This document shows, piece after piece, positions 61,079 through 64,000 of a stretch of DNA of 64,000 bases (within the stretch, counting starts at the first letter, position 1; every line of letters starts with the position of its first letter). The notes beneath the pieces were generated by a model. The model searched no databases, had not been told where the DNA came from, and worked only from the letters and a program-made list of their open reading frames with translations. Origin of the DNA: JACVRW01 sp963757815 (GTDB lineage: Bacteria > Actinomycetota > Thermoleophilia > Solirubrobacterales > Thermoleophilaceae); the NCBI GenBank assembly GCA_963757815.1, contig CAVWSN010000037.1, forward strand, positions 62,001-126,000, in the 5' to 3' direction. The translations under genes were made by a program, and so were the position numbers.

Positions 61079-61100
61079 CCGATCGGTCGATGTGGGGGCG
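61079..61100 (+). repeat. 22-base inverted repeat, left copy
   Basis: The 22 bases beginning CCGATCGGTCGATGTG are perfectly repeated in inverted orientation at 63197-63218. Partial similarity goes on inward (GGACCATC, then ATGCC). The arms flank the ferric-reductase-like locus. The 219 bases from 61022 to 61240 otherwise hold no gene I can support. Confidence 0.6.
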
Positions 61101-61240
61101 CGGGCGGACCATCGCCGAATGCCTCCGGATCTGCTCGGCGCCGAGGCTATCGGTACGGCCGCGACCACGCGATTGCGCGTGGCGAGGTACACGAGGTGGA
61201 GGCCGACTCCAGCCATGGGCGTCCCTTCGCGCGTCGTCGG

Positions 61241-61453
61241 TCATGGTTTCGGGGTGGGGTGCTCGCCCGCGCGCTCCGTCGCGGCCGGTGGACCACCGAC
61301 GGCCGGGCCAGCGTCCGGACGCCCGTCATCGAGGCCCACAGCGGCCAACGCGATGGCGATGGCGCAAACGATGGCGGTCGGTCGCCCGGGCTGCAGGGCG
61401 GCGAGCCGACGCCGCAGCGTGGAAGGCGGCCTGTGTGTGGGTCGGGTCGGCAT
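61241..61453 (-). CDS. Small single-helix protein downstream of ferric-reductase-like gene
   Basis: ATG at 61453, 70 residues: a basic N-terminus (MPTRPTHRPPSTLRRRLAAL), one hydrophobic helix (TAIVCAIAIALAAVGL) and a Pro/Gly-rich tail ending in PTPKP. It starts 10 bases after the 30-residue ORF. The topology (positive residues, helix, soluble tail) looks natural, but competing frames exist on the other strand and no family is recognised. Confidence 0.35.
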   Translation of the reverse strand: MPTRPTHRPPSTLRRRLAALQPGRPTAIVCAIAIALAAVGLDDGRPDAGPAVGGPPAATERAGEHPTPKP

Positions 61454-61463
61454 GGGGGTGGGG

Positions 61464-61556
61464 TCAGGTGCTCTGGAGCGCGGCGAAGGCGAGCGCGGCC
61501 AGCAGGCACCAGAGCTCAATGGCGGCGGTCATCCAGCGGGTCTCGTCGTGATGCAT
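61464..61556 (-). CDS. 30-residue membrane micropeptide candidate
   Basis: ATG at 61556, preceded by GAGGAGC with a 5-base spacer, encodes MHHDETRWMTAAIELWCLLA followed by ALAFAALQST and a stop. It starts 15 bases after the stop of the ferric-reductase-like gene, is mostly one hydrophobic helix, and has an acidic/aromatic N-terminus. Spacing and ribosome-binding site support translation; function unknown, perhaps a small subunit of the oxidoreductase. Confidence 0.4.
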   Translation of the reverse strand: MHHDETRWMTAAIELWCLLAALAFAALQST

Positions 61557-61571
61557 GGGGTGCTCCTCGGG

Positions 61572-62925
61572 TTAGACGGTCACGAACTGTTCGGCGTGGA
61601 TGTGCTCGGGCGCCAGGCCGAGGCGTTCGAGGCCTTTGAGCGCGGCGTGAGCATGGGCGGTGGCCCGCAGACGAAGATCTCGGCGCGGCGCGAGGTCGGG
61701 CGGGCAGGTGTCGTGCGAGTAGGTCGGTGTCGATGAAGCCGGCCTCGCCTGTCCAGGCCGGCGGCGGCTCGGTGAGCACGTGCACGACGCGCAGGTTCAG
61801 GCGCCGCTGAAGGTCCTCCAGCTCCTCGCGAAAGATGATCTCCTCCCAGCGCAGGCTGCCGTACACCAGTACGTAGGGGCGCCGATCGCCGCTGTCGGCG
61901 GCGGACCGCAGCAGGCTCATGATCGGGGTGATGCCGATGCCGCCTGCGATCAGCACGAAGCGCTCGGCGTGTCGACGCGGCCCGGAAGGAGCCGTGTGGC
62001 CCGTCGATCAGCACGCGAGTGCCCGGCCCGCAGCTGTGGGACTCGACTGGTGAAGTCGCCGTAGGCCTTGATCGTGAACGCCGGGCGCTCGGGACGACAA
62101 GCGCTCGAGGAGTACGAGAACGGATGCTCGACCAGCGCGTGCCGGGCCTCGGCCAGCTTCAGCCAGGCGAACTGGCCCGGCCGGAAGCGGTGTCCGCGGT
62201 GCCCGTCGGCGCGCAGCGCCAGGGTGGTCGCACCACCGCGCTCCTCCGCCACCCGCTCGACCAGGTAGGGGCGGCGGGCGAGCCGCAGCGGACGCAGCAA
62301 ACGCAGCTCGACCAGGCCGAGCGACACCCAGGCCGGCCAGCCCGACCGTCAGCAGGCCGGAGGGCCCGTACGTCAGGTAGCGATCGACGCCGACTGCGTG
62401 CAGCAGGCCGAGCGCGAGCGCGCCGATCCCGAGCGCGTTGTGGAGCCCGCGCCAGCGCGCATACGGGCAGCCGCAGCCTGCCGGCGCAGCACGGAGCTGG
62501 CGATCAGGGCCGCCAGCGCGACGGACGAGGCCACGCGCCGCCTTGAGCGCGCCACGGCGCCCCGAGCGGGTGGAACAGCGCCAGGTTGGAGGGGTCGCCC
62601 ACGACGACTAGCGCCACGTGGGCGGCGATCGCGGCCACCAAGACGTCGGCCATGTGCCGGTGCAGGCGGACCGCCACCTCCGCGCCAAGCGGCCGGGCCA
62701 CGACGCCCGAGCCGCGCCGGCAACGACCAGCTGGAGCGCGAGAAGCGTCAGCGCCACGATCCCAAGCGCCGAGGCAAGCTCGAGGACGAGACCGCGGCCG
62801 CCGCGGCGGCGAGGCCGACCGAGCACCGCGGCCAGCGGGAGGGCGACAGCGAGACAGTAAGCCGCGACCCAGGCGCCCTTAGAGCTGGGCTGCCGGACCT
62901 CGGCGGGGTCGCCGACCGTAGTCAC
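61572..62925 (-). pseudogene. Ferric-reductase-like transmembrane oxidoreductase (FAD/NAD-binding), several frame breaks
   Basis: Pieces in three frames assemble in order into one protein of about 450 residues. GTG at 62925: TTVGDPAEVRQPSSKGAWVA, helix AYCLAVALPLAAVLG, then VRLHRHMADVLVAAIAAHVA (haem-ligand-type His), RWRGLHNALGIGALALGLLH (second His pair), GHRFRPGQFAWLKLAEARHA and EHPFSYSSSA (FAD-binding HPFSxSS), LIDGPHGSF, LIAGGIGITPIMSLLRSAAD (NAD(P)H pyrophosphate loop), EIFVCGPPPML and a final HIHAEQFVTV with TAA at 61572-61574. It would move electrons from NAD(P)H across the membrane through haems. Multiple indels make the function uncertain as written. Confidence 0.65.
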
Positions 62926-63226
62926 CGCAGCCCGCCCGTACCTCGCCGATGCGGCTGTGTCGCGGGTGTGGAGTGTTCCGCTGGCTCGTCAGAGGCGGTA
63001 GCCGCGGCGGCGATCGACTCCCGCGACCGAGCGCCTCGTCCAGCGCCATTGCGGCCAGCTCAGGACATGGATCGACGCGCACGGCGAGCAGCACGGCTTC
63101 CTGGATCAGGTGGCGGCGATCGAGCGACTCGGGGTCGCGGGCGCGGACTGCCGGATGCAAGCACGCAGGGCATACGAGATGGTCCTACCTCTCGGCCGCC
63201 CCCACATCGACCGATCGGCTGAACAT
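62922..63226 (-). pseudogene. Small protein upstream of ferric-reductase-like gene, frame interrupted
   Basis: ATG at 63226 reads MFSRSVDVGAAER, an in-frame TAG, then DHLVCPACLHPAVRARDPES, LDRRHLIQEAVLLAVRVDPC, PELAAMALDEALG; a further frame change leads to ATASDEPAEHSTPATQP and a TGA that overlaps the GTG start of the ferric-reductase-like gene (GTGA). That overlap and the regular helix suggest a real gene damaged by indels. CPAC could bind metal. No family recognised. The start region contains the right copy of the 22-base inverted repeat. Confidence 0.3.
63197..63218 (-). repeat. 22-base inverted repeat, right copy
   Basis: Perfect inverted counterpart of 61079-61100, located just inside the presumed start of the small gene that precedes the ferric-reductase-like gene. 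It contains the palindrome CGATCG near one end. Confidence 0.6.
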
Positions 63227-63273
63227 CGCTCATCCGGATGGGTGATTCGCAGCGAGAGTTGCCGCGCGTTCGG

Positions 63274-63878
63274 TTAGGTCCGGAGCAGTCGGAAGCCCGT
63301 ATCCTCGCTCGGCACCAGCACCCCGTCGTGGAAGCTGGAGACGCCGGCGAGCCGGTCGAGCGTTCGACCGGCGCTCAATCCGCCGACAATGTAAGGGCAG
63401 AGAGTCACTACCGGCTGGTCGTGGAAAGCGTCGTCCCAAGCCCGCTCGAAGGCCGCGACGGCTGAGAATCTGCTCCACGTCCGGGCCGACGGCGAACGCG
63501 GGAGCACCAGAGGCCGGTCAGGCCACCCTCGAGCGCCTCGTCGAGTGCCTTTCGCCAGGGAGCCGGCGAAGCGGCGGGGTCCTCGGCCGGATCGAATTCG
63601 ACCATCGCGAGCCGCTCGTCGGCCTCGAGTCCTTCGACGTGGAGCCCGGCCCGGGCGAGGCGCTGGCGATCCTGCTCGGCCTCGCCCTGAACCGACCGGT
63701 GTGCAAGCAAGGCGCCGCGCTTCGCGCCGAGCGCGTAGGAAGGACGCAAGCACCGGGATGAGGTCCTCTTCACGCTTGAGCAGCACGGCCATGTGCGGGC
63801 AGGACTCGCTTCGAGTAGTGGCGCCAGCGCCCGCTCAAGCATTGGCGTCCCGAATATGCAGTCGGCTCGTTGCCTCAT
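63274..63878 (-). pseudogene. MEDS-domain (DcmR-like sensory) protein, several frame breaks
   Basis: Starting at ATG 63878 (ATGA overlap with the gene upstream), fragments in different frames fit a MEDS domain: MRQRADCIFGTPMLERALAP, MAVLLKREEDLIPVLASFLR, then GAKRGALLAHRSVQGEAEQD, DERLAMVEFDPAEDPAASPA, WRKALDEALEGGLTGLWCSR, and the final frame AFERAWDDAFHDQPVVTLCP with TAA at 63274. About 200 residues if repaired. MEDS proteins bind small ligands, often hydrocarbons or C1-compounds, and regulate gene expression. Breaks near 63790, 63720 and 63505. Confidence 0.5.
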
Positions 63879-64000
63879 GCGGTCACCTGGGTGGCGATGA
63901 GCCCCTCGGCCGCTCGCTGGGCTTCACGAGCCGCGGCGGGCGAGCGCCGAATCGCGGCCACGACCATCGCGCCGTGAGCGAGGATGAAGAGCTGCTCGGC
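63875..64000 (-). CDS. C-terminal end of a helical protein, possibly TetR-type regulator (start outside window)
   Basis: The minus-strand frame entering from the window edge reads AEQLFILAHGAMVVAAIRRS, PAAAREAQRAAEGLIATQVT and stops at 63875-63877, overlapping the MEDS gene start (ATGA). The segment resembles the last helices of TetR/AcrR ligand domains (L-x-x-L-A-H-G), but 41 residues are too few to be sure. Confidence 0.35.
   Translation of the reverse strand, partial: AEQLFILAHGAMVVAAIRRSPAAAREAQRAAEGLIATQVTA

Noticed and set aside
61079..63218. The 22-base inverted repeats as terminal repeats of an insertion sequence
   Set aside because: No transposase or target-site duplication is visible between or beside them; the interior is an oxidoreductase locus.
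1..64000. tRNA, rRNA or known riboswitch genes
   Set aside because: I looked for tRNA-like cloverleaf ends, rRNA-like conserved stretches and familiar riboswitch cores in the intergenic gaps and found none; a covariance search (tRNAscan, Rfam) would be decisive.

Overview
The window is a GC-rich (roughly 70%) stretch of a bacterial chromosome, or of a contig assembled from an environmental or long-read data set. GTG and TTG starts are common, genes often overlap by four bases (ATGA/GTGA), and the gene content fits the Actinomycetota, most likely class Thermoleophilia (Solirubrobacterales-like). That placement is inferred from protein style (flippase-like membrane protein, TrpB2, PHP and PhoD proteins, a 14-gene nuo operon, DUF2277); no rRNA or other phylogenetic marker is present. 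I saw no tRNA, rRNA, CRISPR array, transposase or prophage.

Layout. 0-11 kb: redoxin end, HAD phosphatases, a HAD plus aminoglycoside-phosphotransferase-like pair, cupredoxin, MFS exporter, secreted protein, RpiB, Fpg glycosylase, an ECF sigma/anti-sigma pair, a flippase-like membrane protein and a saccharopine-dehydrogenase-like oxidoreductase. 11-20 kb: CBS protein, membrane protein, QueA, SDR, a NarL-type two-component system next to TrpB2, GlsB-like protein, Rpe and an RTX-like repeat protein. 20-29 kb: an intergenic repeat, a double ThyX-like protein, PhoD phosphatase, the proline-to-glutamate pair PRODH/P5CDH, an AbiEi/DUF559 protein and a PHP domain joined to APS kinase. 29-38 kb: two Tat-exported sulfatase-like proteins with an MFS exporter, a GDPD-phytase fusion, a second copy of the repeat, a metallophosphoesterase and an orphan KdpB actuator-domain fragment. 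38-40 kb: acyl-CoA ligase. 39.7-54.6 kb: complete nuoABCDEFGHIJKLMN on the minus strand, encoding respiratory complex I. 54.6-60 kb: secreted propeller-like protein and a redox cluster (FMN reductase, YceI, nitronate monooxygenase, HxlR). 60-64 kb: AraC/SDR pair, ferric-reductase-like locus and MEDS-domain protein, all with badly broken reading frames.

A window-wide property is single-base frame breaks in otherwise well conserved genes, including nuoL (two), nuoN, an MFS transporter and QueA; most are insertions. Because they hit respiratory genes whose remaining sequence is perfectly conserved, I read most of them as sequencing or assembly indels rather than true pseudogenes. They are densest in the last 4 kb. 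Corrected reading frames are given in the entries.

The observations most worth following are the roughly 220-230 bp intergenic element present twice at 20.2-20.5 kb and 36.7-36.9 kb, the PHP-APS kinase fusion (a plausible PAPS-making and PAP-removing bifunctional enzyme), the tandem ThyX-like protein whose signature motif is altered in both halves, and the overlapping pair of sulfatase-like proteins that lack the formylglycine cysteine.
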